Origin: Prosthecodimorpha staleyi
GTDB taxonomy: Bacteria; Pseudomonadota; Alphaproteobacteria; Rhizobiales; Ancalomicrobiaceae
Assembly (NCBI RefSeq): GCF_018729455.1
Contig: NZ_JAHHZF010000006.1
Location: 134,942-198,941 of the forward strand
Direction: 5' to 3'
DNA length: 64,000 nt
The notes beneath the pieces were generated by a model, which worked only from the letters and a program-made list of their open reading frames with translations, did no database searches and was not told the DNA's origin. The translations under genes and the position numbers were made by a program. Shown here one piece after another: positions 37,090 to 46,151 of this stretch (positions within the stretch are counted from its first letter, which is position 1; the number at the start of each line of letters is the position of its first letter).

Positions 37090-38115
37090 ATGGATACCAC
37101 CGAAACGATCAATACGCCGGGCGAACCGGTCGCGGCACCGGTCGAGCGCGTGCCCGATCCGACCGATCCGATCGGCAAGGCCGCGGCGGCGCTTGCGGAG
37201 ACCGAGATTCCGACGGTCCGCACCACCCGCTCGGAACGCCGCGACGCGTTGCGCCGGGCCAAGGAAGACCCGGATGCGATCCGCCGCGTCTTCGAGACCA
37301 GCATCTATCCGTATAGCGACCGGCTGACCGAGCGCGCCTACGAGAAGCAGATGGAGCCGCTCCAGGTCGAGCTCCTCAAGGCGCAGAACTGGATCAAGGC
37401 CACCGGACAGCGCATCGTGATCCTGTTCGAGGGTCGCGACGCGGCCGGCAAGGGCGGCACGATCAAGCGCTTCATGGAGCATCTCAATCCGCGCGGCGCG
37501 CAGGTCGTGGCGCTGGAGAAGCCGAGCGAGCGCGAACGGGCGCAGTGGTATTTCCAGCGCTATATCGAGCACCTGCCCTCGGCAGGCGAGATCGTGCTGT
37601 TCGACCGCTCCTGGTACAACCGCGCCGGCGTCGAGCGCGTGATGGGCTTCTGTTCCCCGGCCGAATATCTGGAATTCATGCGCCAGGCACCGCTGATCGA
37701 GCAGATGCTCGTGCGCTCCGGCATCCGCCTCTACAAGTTCTGGTTTTCGGTCACGCGCGAGGAGCAGCGCCGCCGCTTCGAGGCGCGCCGCAACGATCCG
37801 CTCAAGCAGTGGAAGCTGTCACCGATCGACCTCGCCTCGCTCGACAAGTGGGATGACTACACGGAAGCCAAGGAGGCGATGTTCTTCTATACCGACACCG
37901 CCGACGCGCCCTGGACGATCATCAAGTCCGACGACAAGAAGCGCGCCCGGCTGAACTGCCTGCAGCACTTCCTGTCGACGCTCGACTACGACAACCGCGA
38001 CGAGGCGGTGGTGGTCGGCGCCGATCCGCTGATCGTCGGCTCGACCGCCCATGTGGTGCGCACCGCCGACCATATCCTCGGCAAGTCGCTGCATCCGGGC
38101 AGCCGGCGGGCGTGA
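37090..38115 (+). CDS. ppk2: Polyphosphate kinase 2 family protein
   Basis: A 341-residue PPK2 enzyme. Walker A FEGRDAAGKGGT is near residue 117, then RGAQVVALEKPSERERAQWYFQRYIEHLP and the Walker B/lid DRSWYNRAGVERVMGFC. KWDDYTEAKEAMFFYTDT and PWTIIKSDDKKRARLN follow. The reaction is phosphate transfer between polyphosphate and nucleotides; the class-I-like form usually favours (d)NDP or GDP. The N-terminal 65 residues before the fold are Pro/Thr-rich. It is a single gene convergent with rpe. Confidence 0.92.
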   Translation: MDTTETINTPGEPVAAPVERVPDPTDPIGKAAAALAETEIPTVRTTRSERRDALRRAKEDPDAIRRVFETSIYPYSDRLTERAYEKQMEPLQVELLKAQNWIKATGQRIVILFEGRDAAGKGGTIKRFMEHLNPRGAQVVALEKPSERERAQWYFQRYIEHLPSAGEIVLFDRSWYNRAGVERVMGFCSPAEYLEFMRQAPLIEQMLVRSGIRLYKFWFSVTREEQRRRFEARRNDPLKQWKLSPIDLASLDKWDDYTEAKEAMFFYTDTADAPWTIIKSDDKKRARLNCLQHFLSTLDYDNRDEAVVVGADPLIVGSTAHVVRTADHILGKSLHPGSRRA

Positions 38116-38180
38116 GCGGCACCGGCGATCGGTCGGGCCGGCCGATCGCCCCGCCCGGCCTCGCGGATCCGGCAGCGCCC

Positions 38181-38858
38181 TCAGCCGCGCGCGGCGGCGA
38201 TCTCGCCGCGCATCGCCTCGATCACGGCGCGGTAGTCCGGCGCGCCGTAGATCGCGCTGCCGGCCACGAAGGTGTCGACGCCGGCTGCGGCGACCGCGCC
38301 GATATTGTCGGTCTTCACGCCGCCGTCGATCTCCAGCCGGATGTCGCGGCCCGAGGCGTCGATCAGTTCGCGCACCCGGCGCGCCTTGGCGAGCGCGGAC
38401 GAAATGAAGGCCTGGCCGCCGAAGCCGGGATTGACCGACATCAAGAGGATCAGGTCGAGCCGGTCCATGACCCATTCCAGGCACTCGACCGGGGTGGCCG
38501 GATTGAGCACCAGGCCGGCCTTGCAGCCCTTGCGCCGGATCAGGTCGAGCGAGCGGTCGACATGGCCCGAGGCTTCCGGATGGAAGCTGATCCAGTCGGC
38601 GCCGGCCTCCGCGAAGGCCTCGATCATGGCATCGACCGGCTCGACCATCAGATGCACGTCGATCGGCGCCTTGGTGACCGGCCGGATCGCCTTGCAGATC
38701 ATCGGCCCGATGGTCAGGTTCGGAACGTAGTGGTTGTCCATCACGTCGAAATGGATCCAGTCCGCCCCCGCGTCGATGACGGCCGTCACCTCCTCGCCGA
38801 GCCGGGCGAAATCGGCCGAGAGGATCGAGGGGGCGATGATGGCGGGCTTCATGGGCAT
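38181..38858 (-). CDS. rpe: Ribulose-phosphate 3-epimerase
   Basis: A 225-residue TIM-barrel epimerase (ribulose 5-phosphate and xylulose 5-phosphate). [16 protein letters not shown], the metal-binding [34 protein letters not shown] and the closing EIDGGV with VAGSAIYG are all present. The start at 38858 has AAGGA five bases upstream; a Met two codons later is possible. It follows fba on the same strand after a hairpin. In autotrophic alphaproteobacteria the copy near cbb genes is called cbbE. Confidence 0.95.
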   Translation of the reverse strand: MPMKPAIIAPSILSADFARLGEEVTAVIDAGADWIHFDVMDNHYVPNLTIGPMICKAIRPVTKAPIDVHLMVEPVDAMIEAFAEAGADWISFHPEASGHVDRSLDLIRRKGCKAGLVLNPATPVECLEWVMDRLDLILLMSVNPGFGGQAFISSALAKARRVRELIDASGRDIRLEIDGGVKTDNIGAVAAAGVDTFVAGSAIYGAPDYRAVIEAMRGEIAAARG

Positions 38859-38880
38859 CGGGTCCTTCGAAAACGGGAAG

Positions 38881-38904
38881 GCCCCGACCGCGTTCGGCCG
38901 GGGC
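38881..38904 (-). terminator. Hairpin between fba and rpe
   Basis: GCCCCGACCG and CGGCCGGGGC can pair with one mismatch around a CGTT loop. On the minus strand it is followed by CTTCCCGTTTTC. It may partly end transcription after fba and reduce rpe expression. Confidence 0.5.
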
Positions 38905-38949
38905 GCTTCGGGTCTGTTCCAGGCGCCGCGGGCGGGCGGCGCGGGTGCC

Positions 38950-40014
38950 TCAGTTCACGACCTGCTTCAGCGAGCCGTCGGCATAGCGGGCGGCCATGTC
39001 GGTGAGAGTGATGGCCTTGATCTTCTCGGCCTGGCCGGCGGTGCCGAAGGCCTCGAAGCGGGCGACGCAGACCTTGGTCATCGCCTTGATGCCCTCGGAA
39101 AGATACTTGCGCGGATCGAATTCGCCCTTGTTGACGAACATCACGCGGCGGATGGCGGCGGTCATCGCGAGGCGCAGGTCGGTGTCGATATTGACCTTGC
39201 GCACGCCGTGCTTGATGCCCTCCTGGATCTCCTCGACCGGCACGCCGTAGGTCTCCTTGAGCTCGCCGCCATACTGGCGGATCTCGGCGAGCAGTTCCTG
39301 CGGCACCGAGGACGAGCCATGCATCACCAGATGGGTATTGGGGATGCGGGCGTGGATTTCCTTGATGCGCGAGATGGCCAGCACCTCGCCGGTCGGGCGC
39401 TTGGTGAACTTGTAGGCGCCGTGCGAGGTGCCGATCGCGATGGCCAGCGCATCGACCTGGGTCTTGGCGACGAAATCGGCCGCCTGGTCGACATCGGTCA
39501 GGAGCTGTTCGCGGGTCATGGTGCCCTCGGCGCCGTGACCGTCCTCCTTGTCGCCCTTCATGGTCTCCAGCGAGCCGAGCACGCCGAGTTCGCCTTCGAC
39601 CGAGACGCCCTGCGCATGGGCGCTCTCGACCACGGTACGGGTCACGTCGACGTTGTATTCGTAGTCGGCGACCGACTTGCCGTCGGCCTGCAGCGAGCCG
39701 TCCATCATCACCGAGGTGAAGCCGTTCTCGATCGCCGAGAAGCAGACCGGCGGCGCGGCGCCGTGGTCGAGATGCATCACGATCGGGATGGTCGGATAGG
39801 TCTCGATGGCGCCCTGGATCATGTGGCGCAGGAAGGCGTCGCCGGCATATTTGCGCGCGCCGGCCGAGGCCTGCAGGATGACCGGCGACTTGGTCTCGTC
39901 CGCCGCCGCCATGATCGCGCGGACCTGCTCCAGGTTGTTCACGTTGAAGGCCGGCAGGCCGTAGCCGTTCTCGGCGGCATGGTCGAGCAGTTGGCGCAAG
40001 GAAACGAGCGGCAT
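38950..40014 (-). CDS. cbbA: Fructose-bisphosphate aldolase, class II, Calvin cycle subtype
   Basis: A 354-residue zinc aldolase. VMHLDHGA and [13 protein letters not shown] carry the metal and substrate residues, followed by [22 protein letters not shown] and [11 protein letters not shown]. Its length and the [12 protein letters not shown] block agree with the Calvin-cycle class II subtype (CbbA). It condenses triose phosphates to fructose 1,6-bisphosphate and erythrose 4-phosphate plus DHAP to sedoheptulose bisphosphate. It is separated from the other cbb genes by the giant kinase and cbbR. Confidence 0.94.
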   Translation of the reverse strand: MPLVSLRQLLDHAAENGYGLPAFNVNNLEQVRAIMAAADETKSPVILQASAGARKYAGDAFLRHMIQGAIETYPTIPIVMHLDHGAAPPVCFSAIENGFTSVMMDGSLQADGKSVADYEYNVDVTRTVVESAHAQGVSVEGELGVLGSLETMKGDKEDGHGAEGTMTREQLLTDVDQAADFVAKTQVDALAIAIGTSHGAYKFTKRPTGEVLAISRIKEIHARIPNTHLVMHGSSSVPQELLAEIRQYGGELKETYGVPVEEIQEGIKHGVRKVNIDTDLRLAMTAAIRRVMFVNKGEFDPRKYLSEGIKAMTKVCVARFEAFGTAGQAEKIKAITLTDMAARYADGSLKQVVN

Positions 40015-40149
40015 TCAGGGATCTCCTGCAACGGAAATTCGGCGGCCCCGGTCGCCGTCGGATGACGGGCCGGCCTTCGGTCGGCCCCTGCTGTAGCCAG
40101 CAATATGGGGCGGCAGCAAGACGAAAAAGGACGTATCGGCAGAGAAAAG

Positions 40150-40182
40150 GTGAATAGCTACAGTATATTAGAAAGAATTTGC
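40150..40182 (-). promoter_or_regulatory. AT-rich promoter candidate for fba
   Basis: Between the fba start and the kinase stop is a 223-base gap. Its bases 40150-40182 are AT-rich, and on the minus strand read TTCTTTCTAATATACTG, with TATACT resembling a -10 box. No convincing CbbR inverted repeat is seen. The rest of the gap contains the hairpin after the kinase gene. Confidence 0.35.
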
Positions 40183-40203
40183 AGTGCGGCAAGGTGTTCC
40201 ACA

Positions 40204-40234
40204 CCGGGCCTGCCGCCAAAGACGGCAGGCCCGG
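40204..40234 (-). terminator. Strong hairpin after the kinase gene
   Basis: CCGGGCCTGCCG and CGGCAGGCCCGG form a perfect 12-bp stem with a 7-base loop, beginning four bases beyond the kinase stop codon. No T-run follows, so termination may be partial or factor-assisted. Confidence 0.6.
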
Positions 40235-40237
40235 CCA

Positions 40238-43200
40238 TCAGCAACGGTTGAAGAAGCAGTAGAAGGGCCCCTCGCCCGGGGGAGGGCCGCCCGGACGCGC
40301 GCCGCCGGGCGGAGGCGGCGCTGGACGGGCACCGATTCCGGCCGGCGGCGTCGGTCCGTTCGGCCGGACAAGGCGCGGATCGACGCCCGGCGGCCGGTCG
40401 TAGACCTGGCGATCGGCAGGCTGTCGGTCAGGCGTCGGGCGCGGTTCGCTTGATGGTCGCGGGTCCACGGCCGGCCGTTCGGTCCGCACAGGCGCCGGGG
40501 TCGGAGCCTTGTCGGAACCGCGCGGCGCCTCGACATTGCTGTCGAGCAGCACACCGTCGGGCAAGGCGGCGACGCGGATCGCCTCGTTATAGGCGCGGAA
40601 GCTGTCGGCATTGCGCGCCGTCCCGGTGACTTTCACGCTGGCATCCGAGATCGACAGCGTACCGTCGGCCAGTTCGCCGGCCCGCCGGATCGCGAAGCGC
40701 AGCGCAGCCTCGAAATCCGGGCCGGCGCCGGCTGCGATCCGCGTGTCGTCGCGGATTTCGATGCCGCGCGGCAGGCTCGCCTTCAGGCCTTCGATCACCC
40801 GCTTGCGCTCCTCGTCGGAGGGCACGAAGCCGGTCAGGCGAACCACCCAGCGCTCGACCTTGGCGTTCCAGACGTAAGGCGCGACGCGCGCCGGCTTCAG
40901 GTCGAGCCTGGCCTTCGCGCCGCCCGGCAGCCAGCCGCCGAGATCCTGCAGCACCGCCGCATAGCCCTCCGGCGTCGCCGCGGTGGCGTCGACCGATATC
41001 GCGGTGTCGCGGAGTGCGACGGTGCCGACCTCCAGCCGGGCGGCCTGGGCCGTCATGGTGCGGGCGAGTTCGGCGAAGCGATCCGGCGCCCCGTCACCGA
41101 CCTGCAGGTCGTCGACGACACGCGCGCCGGCGACCTGCCCGGCGGCGGCCAGCAGATCCCGGCGCAGGGCCTCGGTCGGAACATAGCCGGTCAGCCGGAT
41201 CTCGCCGCCCGACCGGGTCATCTGCCACGTATAGGGCGACACGACCGGCGCATTGACCGAGAAGCGGAGCAGCCGGAAGTCTGCCGGCAGGGGCCCGTTG
41301 ACCGCGTTGCGCAAGGCCTCGAAGGCGTCCGGATCGAGGCTTTGGCCGTCGATGCTCAGATTGCGTTCGGACAGGGTGATCCGGCCGCGCGCCAGCCGGG
41401 GCGCCAGCTCAGCGGCGAAGCGCACCGCCTCGGCGAAGGCCGGCGGCGCGCCATCGGCAATCCGGGTCTCGTCCTTCAGGTTGCGCCCGCCGGCGGCCGG
41501 CGCCAGGGCGGCGGCAAGCTCTGTCCGCACGCCCGCATCCGGCACGGACCCGGTGACCACGATCGCGCCCGGGTCGATCGACAGCACCCAATCGAACGGC
41601 GCCGCCAGTGGCGGGCGGATGGTGCGTTCGAGCCGCATCCCCGCGACACCGGAGCGCGAGACCGCGGCAAGCGCCTGGAAGGCCTCGCCGCTGCGCGCCC
41701 GCCCGTACAGGCGGACGACGCCGTCGGCAAGAGTCAGCCGCGCCTCGCCGAGTTCCGCAAAATCCGCCAGGGCCGCCCCGAGCGTCTCGGCGAAGCCGGC
41801 CGGCGCGCCGCCGGCGGGCCGGGTATCGTCGGCGACCGTCAGATTCGGCGCGTTGCGGCGGAGCGTCTCGATCAGCTGAAGGCGGGTCTCGTTGTCCGGA
41901 ACGTAGCCGGTGAAGCGGACGCGGGTGCCGGTCAACTCGGCGCCGAACTGATAGGCGGCCACCGGCGCAGGGCTCAGCGCGGTGCGCGCGATGCCCGAGC
42001 CGGTCGGCGGGCGGGCGAGATCGCGCAGCAAGGCGGCATGGGCTTCGGGCGTGGCAACGGTGCCCTCCACGGCAATGTTGCCGTCCTCGACAGTGATCCG
42101 TCCCTCGGCGAGCCGCCCCGCCTGGTTCAGCGCCCAGCGCGCCATGCCGGTGAAGGCGTCCGGCGCGCCGGCGGCGATCAGCGTCTCGTCCTTGACCGCG
42201 CCGTCGCCGAACACATTCGTGCCGGCTCCCGCGATGTCCCGGCGCACCGCCTCGGAGGGCACGAAGCCGGTCAGGCGCACCGCGCCGTGAGCGACCGCAA
42301 CCGTCCAGGCGAAAGGCGCGACATGGGCCGGTTCGATCGACCAGTTGCGATGGCGGAACCCGGCCGGCAAGGCGCTGGCGGACCGGCGCAGGTCCTCGTA
42401 GTCGGACGGCGCGTAAGCTTGGCCGTCCAGAGCGGCCGCCTGGTCGCGCAGGCTGGCCCGGCCCTTCATCAGGCGGCCGGCCTCACCGGCCAGGAAACGG
42501 GCCGCGGCCATGAATTCGGCCGGGGCGCCGTCGGCAACCCGGGTCTCGTCGCGAACCGTCCGGCCGCGCCCGACCCGGGCGGCCAGTTCGGCAAGCTCGG
42601 TCCTGGCCTCGGCTGATGGCACGAACCCTGACAGGACCAGGGCCTGACCGTCGGCCGTCGCGCTCCATTCGTACGGTGCCGCAGCCGGCGGCCGCACCTC
42701 GAAGATCAGGTTGCCGCCGCCCGGCACCGGCTCGCGATTCTTTTGCAGGGCCAGCATGAAGGCATCGAAACTGCGCGCGCGGCCTTCAAGCCGAACGTTG
42801 CGCCCGGTCACCGAAGCCTTCGGATCGGCCGTGTCGGCCATGCGCGAGAGGGCATAGAGCGCGGCATCTCCGAAGCCGGCCGGCGCCCCGGCGGCGATCA
42901 GCATCTGATCGACGACATTGCCCTGCGGGGCGAACCTGCGCGCCGCCTCGACCAGGGCGGTCCGTTGCGCCTCGCTCGCGACATAGCCGCCCAGCCTCAG
43001 CCGCGCCACATTGGCATCCGCACTCCAAGTGAAGGGCGAGATGCCGGCCGGGATCAGGCCGGCGATCTGTCCGACCGCATTGCCGGGCAATGCCTTGCCC
43101 AGGTCGCGCATGGCGGCCGCATAGGCGTCGGGGCTCGTTGCCGTGCCTTCGACGGTCAGCTTGCCGTCCTCGATCGCCAGACGCACGGTCGTGCCGAGGC

Positions 43201-45718
43201 GCGGCAACTGCGCAAGCGCCAGTCGCGCCAACGCCGGAAAGGCCGGCGGGGCGCCCTCAGCGATCTGCAGGTCGTCCTGGATCGGCGTGGTGCCGAGGGC
43301 GGCCGTCGCGGCGGCGGCCAGTTCCTGGCGAACCGCCTCGGACGGAACGTAGCCGGCGAGCTTCAACCCGCTTGCGCCGAGCGTCGCGGTCCAGACATAG
43401 GGCGAGATCAGCGGCGGGGAGACCGAATTCCGGTCGATCACGAAGCCCGGCGGCAGGCGATCGGAAACCGGCACCTGGAGCGCCCGCGACAGAACCATGA
43501 AGTCGCCGGGCGAGGCGACCTGGCCGTCGACCGTCAACGACTTGCCCGACAGCGCGATCCGCCCGCGGACAAGGCGCGGCGTGAGATCGGCGGCAAAACG
43601 CACGGCGGCCAGGAAGTCCGGCGGCGCGCCGTCGGCGATCTGGGTATCGTCGCGCACGGTGCGGCCGCCGGCAGCCCGCTTCGCGGCCGCCGAGACGGCG
43701 CTTTTCGCCTCTTCGTTCGGAACATATCCGGTCACCGCGAGCCGGTCGCCCTCGATCACGAAGGCGAGGTCGAAGGGCTGCACCAGGGGCGGCCGGATGG
43801 TCGAGACGAGGCGGCCGGCCGGGACGGTGGCGGACTTCAGCACCGCATAGGATTCCGTGCTGCGCGCGCGGCCGTCGACCTGCAACTCGTCACCGGCGAC
43901 GGTGACGCGACCGAGCGACAGCTCCGCCAGCTTGCCGGCTCCGAACAGGGCGAGGTCGACGAAGGCCGGGCCGTTGCCCGACGCGATGCGCGTCTCGTCA
44001 TGCACGGCCTGGCCGGGAACCGCGCGGCGTACGGCATCGAGAATGCGTGCCTGCACCGCCTCGTCGGGCACGAAGCCGCTGATCGCCACGCGGCCGGGAT
44101 CGAGGTCGATCTGGAAGCGGTAGCTGGCCACGGCAGGCGCGCGCACCGAGAGGCGGGCCTGCCAGCCGCCCGGCAGCGGTCGCGCGAAGTCGCGCATCAG
44201 CCGGGCATAGCCCTCGGGCGAGATCGCCGCCCCCTCGATGACCGCATCCCGGCCCTGCACCTTGACCGAGCCCGAGGAGAGATCCGCGAGGCCGCCGAGC
44301 AATTGCCGGACGGTCTCGGCATATCCGGCCGGAGCACCGGGCGCCACCTTGACGTCGCTCGTCACCTGGATGCCGGCGATGCCGCGCACCACCGCATCCT
44401 GGAAGGCCTGACGCTCCGCCTCGCCGGGCGCATAGCCGATGAGCCGCACGGCGCCGCCGTCGCGCAGGGCCACGAAACCGTATGTCCCCGGCGCCGGACC
44501 CGGATCGTCCTTCGGCCCGAACAGGGAGAACAGCACCCCGCCGACGACCAGGAGGCCGGCGAGCGCCGCCGCGATCAGGCCGATCGGCGCACGCCGCTCC
44601 GGCCCCTCCCCGGTGGCGGGTCCCTGGCCTGGCCTCGTCACCGTCGGGGGCCGGGCGGTCGCCGGCGCCACGCGTACATTGTCGGACGGCGCGACCGCCG
44701 CAGCCACGGCGTCGCCGTCTGGCCCCGGCTCCGGCCCCGTCGTCGCAGGCGACGCGCCGAGAATGTCGGGACGCTCGAATTCCGCCGGCACCGCGACAAC
44801 CGGCCCCCGTGCCCAGCCGAGAGCCTCGCGCAGCGCCGCGATGCTCTGCGGCCGCTCGCGCTCGTCGATCCGCAGTGCCTGGTCGATGCCGTTCAGAAAG
44901 GCGACCGAATAACGCCCGGGATCGGCCACAGCCTCCGCGACCGGCAGATACGGGTCGCCGCTGCCGCCACCGCGGCCCATGCGCATGATGCGGTTGACGG
45001 ACGCAACCGGGGGCGCACCGGTGACGGCCCGATAGAGCACCGCGCCGAGCGAATAGATGTCGGTGTAGCGGCCGTGCCGGGCCGGCAGGTCGATATCGGC
45101 CTGCTCGGGCGGCGCATAGCGCATCTGGGCGACGGTCTTGGCCGAGCGCTCCCGGTCGAGCCCCTGGCCGGCGGCCCCGAAATCGATCAGCAGCGGATCG
45201 CCGTTCGGCCGCACCATGATGTTTCGGGGGGTCAGATCCCGATGCATGGTATCGGCATCATGGACATGGTCGACCGCGTCGAAGATCTTCTCGAACAGCG
45301 GCTTCAGTCCGGCCTCGTCCGGCGGCTCGGCATGGCCGATCAGCCATTGCTCGAGGGTGACGCCCTCGACATATTCCATGACCAGATAGCAGGTGTTGTT
45401 CCAGCGCAGGAAGTTCTCGCCCCGGACGACATAGGGGTGGCTCAGCCGATTGACGACCGCCTTGGCCTCGTCCTGGAACTTCTGCAGGGCATATTCATAC
45501 GTGCCTTCGCTGATCGCGGTATCGACCAGCACCGCCGAGCCGCTGCGCGAAGCGAGATCGCGGACATAGAACTCCTTGATCGCCACCGTCTTGTGGGTGA
45601 CGTCGTTGAAGGCCTTGTAGGTGATCCCGAATCCGCCGGCGCCCAGCACCTCCAGAATCCGGTAGCCGCACACTTCCGTGCCGATATCGAGGGCGTAGGG
45701 ATACCGCGGATCTTTCAT
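40238..45718 (-). CDS. Giant membrane Ser/Thr protein kinase with eleven BON-like periplasmic repeats
   Basis: 1826 residues. Residues 18-300 are a Hanks-type kinase with all catalytic residues: G-loop GAGGFG (26-31), Lys48, Glu84, HRD (159-161) with Asn166, DFG (179-181) and an APPEQ segment. A Pro-rich juxtamembrane stretch precedes one transmembrane helix (about 379-401). The outer part (about 410-1720) is eleven diverged repeats of about 120 residues. Each carries a VRLTGYVPSE-like strand and turn, an RxxL helix, a DDTxIAxGAPxxF block, an RLxxGRVTL-type strand and a second half with VEGxAxxPxxYxAL. That resembles the two-part BON repeats found on some alphaproteobacterial OmpA-family proteins. 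A Pro/Arg/Gly-rich tail ends in FYCFFNRC. The start at 45718 begins at the kinase fold; no strong ribosome-binding site is seen. It lies between cbbR and fba. The role is unknown; sensing of the envelope is a reasonable inference. Confidence 0.85.
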   Translation of the reverse strand: MKDPRYPYALDIGTEVCGYRILEVLGAGGFGITYKAFNDVTHKTVAIKEFYVRDLASRSGSAVLVDTAISEGTYEYALQKFQDEAKAVVNRLSHPYVVRGENFLRWNNTCYLVMEYVEGVTLEQWLIGHAEPPDEAGLKPLFEKIFDAVDHVHDADTMHRDLTPRNIMVRPNGDPLLIDFGAAGQGLDRERSAKTVAQMRYAPPEQADIDLPARHGRYTDIYSLGAVLYRAVTGAPPVASVNRIMRMGRGGGSGDPYLPVAEAVADPGRYSVAFLNGIDQALRIDERERPQSIAALREALGWARGPVVAVPAEFERPDILGASPATTGPEPGPDGDAVAAAVAPSDNVRVAPATARPPTVTRPGQGPATGEGPERRAPIGLIAAALAGLLVVGGVLFSLFGPKDDPGPAPGTYGFVALRDGGAVRLIGYAPGEAERQAFQDAVVRGIAGIQVTSDVKVAPGAPAGYAETVRQLLGGLADLSSGSVKVQGRDAVIEGAAISPEGYARLMRDFARPLPGGWQARLSVRAPAVASYRFQIDLDPGRVAISGFVPDEAVQARILDAVRRAVPGQAVHDETRIASGNGPAFVDLALFGAGKLAELSLGRVTVAGDELQVDGRARSTESYAVLKSATVPAGRLVSTIRPPLVQPFDLAFVIEGDRLAVTGYVPNEEAKSAVSAAAKRAAGGRTVRDDTQIADGAPPDFLAAVRFAADLTPRLVRGRIALSGKSLTVDGQVASPGDFMVLSRALQVPVSDRLPPGFVIDRNSVSPPLISPYVWTATLGASGLKLAGYVPSEAVRQELAAAATAALGTTPIQDDLQIAEGAPPAFPALARLALAQLPRLGTTVRLAIEDGKLTVEGTATSPDAYAAAMRDLGKALPGNAVGQIAGLIPAGISPFTWSADANVARLRLGGYVASEAQRTALVEAARRFAPQGNVVDQMLIAAGAPAGFGDAALYALSRMADTADPKASVTGRNVRLEGRARSFDAFMLALQKNREPVPGGGNLIFEVRPPAAAPYEWSATADGQALVLSGFVPSAEARTELAELAARVGRGRTVRDETRVADGAPAEFMAAARFLAGEAGRLMKGRASLRDQAAALDGQAYAPSDYEDLRRSASALPAGFRHRNWSIEPAHVAPFAWTVAVAHGAVRLTGFVPSEAVRRDIAGAGTNVFGDGAVKDETLIAAGAPDAFTGMARWALNQAGRLAEGRITVEDGNIAVEGTVATPEAHAALLRDLARPPTGSGIARTALSPAPVAAYQFGAELTGTRVRFTGYVPDNETRLQLIETLRRNAPNLTVADDTRPAGGAPAGFAETLGAALADFAELGEARLTLADGVVRLYGRARSGEAFQALAAVSRSGVAGMRLERTIRPPLAAPFDWVLSIDPGAIVVTGSVPDAGVRTELAAALAPAAGGRNLKDETRIADGAPPAFAEAVRFAAELAPRLARGRITLSERNLSIDGQSLDPDAFEALRNAVNGPLPADFRLLRFSVNAPVVSPYTWQMTRSGGEIRLTGYVPTEALRRDLLAAAGQVAGARVVDDLQVGDGAPDRFAELARTMTAQAARLEVGTVALRDTAISVDATAATPEGYAAVLQDLGGWLPGGAKARLDLKPARVAPYVWNAKVERWVVRLTGFVPSDEERKRVIEGLKASLPRGIEIRDDTRIAAGAGPDFEAALRFAIRRAGELADGTLSISDASVKVTGTARNADSFRAYNEAIRVAALPDGVLLDSNVEAPRGSDKAPTPAPVRTERPAVDPRPSSEPRPTPDRQPADRQVYDRPPGVDPRLVRPNGPTPPAGIGARPAPPPPGGARPGGPPPGEGPFYCFFNRC

Positions 45719-45958
45719 GGGGGATTCGGCCCGCCTTTCGCATTGATTATGGCAACCGCAGTCCGCCGTTGCCAGAGCAGGGCTGAAACCGGCAGGCCGT
45801 CGCCGCACGGTGGGCCGAACGGCCCGACGGCCCGAGACCTTTCGGACCGTGCGACCGATTGGGAGAGCGGCGTTCCGACGCCCCGCCGACCTGTGCGGAA
45901 TTTCCGTCTTCGTGATCAAACAATCCGTGCATCGGATTCCCGTGACGAAAGAGAACCA

Positions 45959-45979
45959 TCCGTCTCGATAGAACCACTA
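45959..45979. repeat. Single arm of the TAGTGGTT repeat
   Basis: These 21 bases match the right arm at 46131-46151 in the same orientation with one mismatch (A at 45970 instead of C). Together the two outer arms bound a 193-base block. Confidence 0.75.
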
Positions 45980-46035
45980 GGGACGTCCGATTTCGGGAAG
46001 ATGTCGTTAGGGCATTATCGCTCCGGACGTTGCTA

Positions 46036-46087
46036 GTGGTCAAAATCTGACATTTGCGTCCCGCAAATGTCGGATTGAATTGACCAC
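46036..46087. repeat. Large imperfect hairpin
   Basis: The inner arms GACATTTGCG and CGCAAATGTC pair perfectly around three bases. The stem continues as AATC/GATT and GTGGTCAA/TTGACCAC with one mismatch and a three-base bulge. About 22 base pairs form in total. It begins with TAGTGGT-like sequence, like the neighbouring repeat. Confidence 0.75.
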
Positions 46088-46100
46088 GTCATCAAAGAGT

Positions 46101-46151
46101 TAGTGGTTCGATCGAGACGGATGGGAACCGTCCGTCTCGATCGAACCACTA
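46101..46151. repeat. 21-bp perfect inverted repeat overlapping the cbbR stop codon
   Basis: Bases 46101-46121 and 46131-46151 are exact reverse complements over 21 positions with a nine-base loop. The right arm supplies the TAG stop of cbbR (46149-46151). On the minus strand the hairpin immediately follows the gene, so it can serve as its terminator. Confidence 0.85.

Larger units (their letters stand above)
45719..46148. other. Repeat-bearing intergenic region between cbbR and the kinase gene
   Basis: 430 bases without a convincing gene. The part next to the kinase (45719-45955) should hold its promoter, though no clear boxes are seen. The part from 45957 to the cbbR stop is filled with inverted repeats described separately. 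Short open frames here show no resemblance to known proteins. Confidence 0.5.

Noticed and set aside
38881-38904. The fba-rpe hairpin as a riboswitch
   Set aside because: It is a simple stem with no conserved junctions; a terminator or processing hairpin explains it.
45719-45919. N-terminal extension of the kinase by 67 residues to an ATG at 45919
   Set aside because: The upstream residues are Arg/Pro-rich without homology, and the Met at 45718 directly precedes the kinase fold.
42743-46036. A plus-strand open frame of about 1100 codons opposite the giant kinase
   Set aside because: It is antisense to a protein with clear kinase and repeat motifs. In GC-rich DNA the antisense frame stays open, and its translation shows no family resemblance and has an Arg/Gly/Asp-rich composition typical of such shadows.
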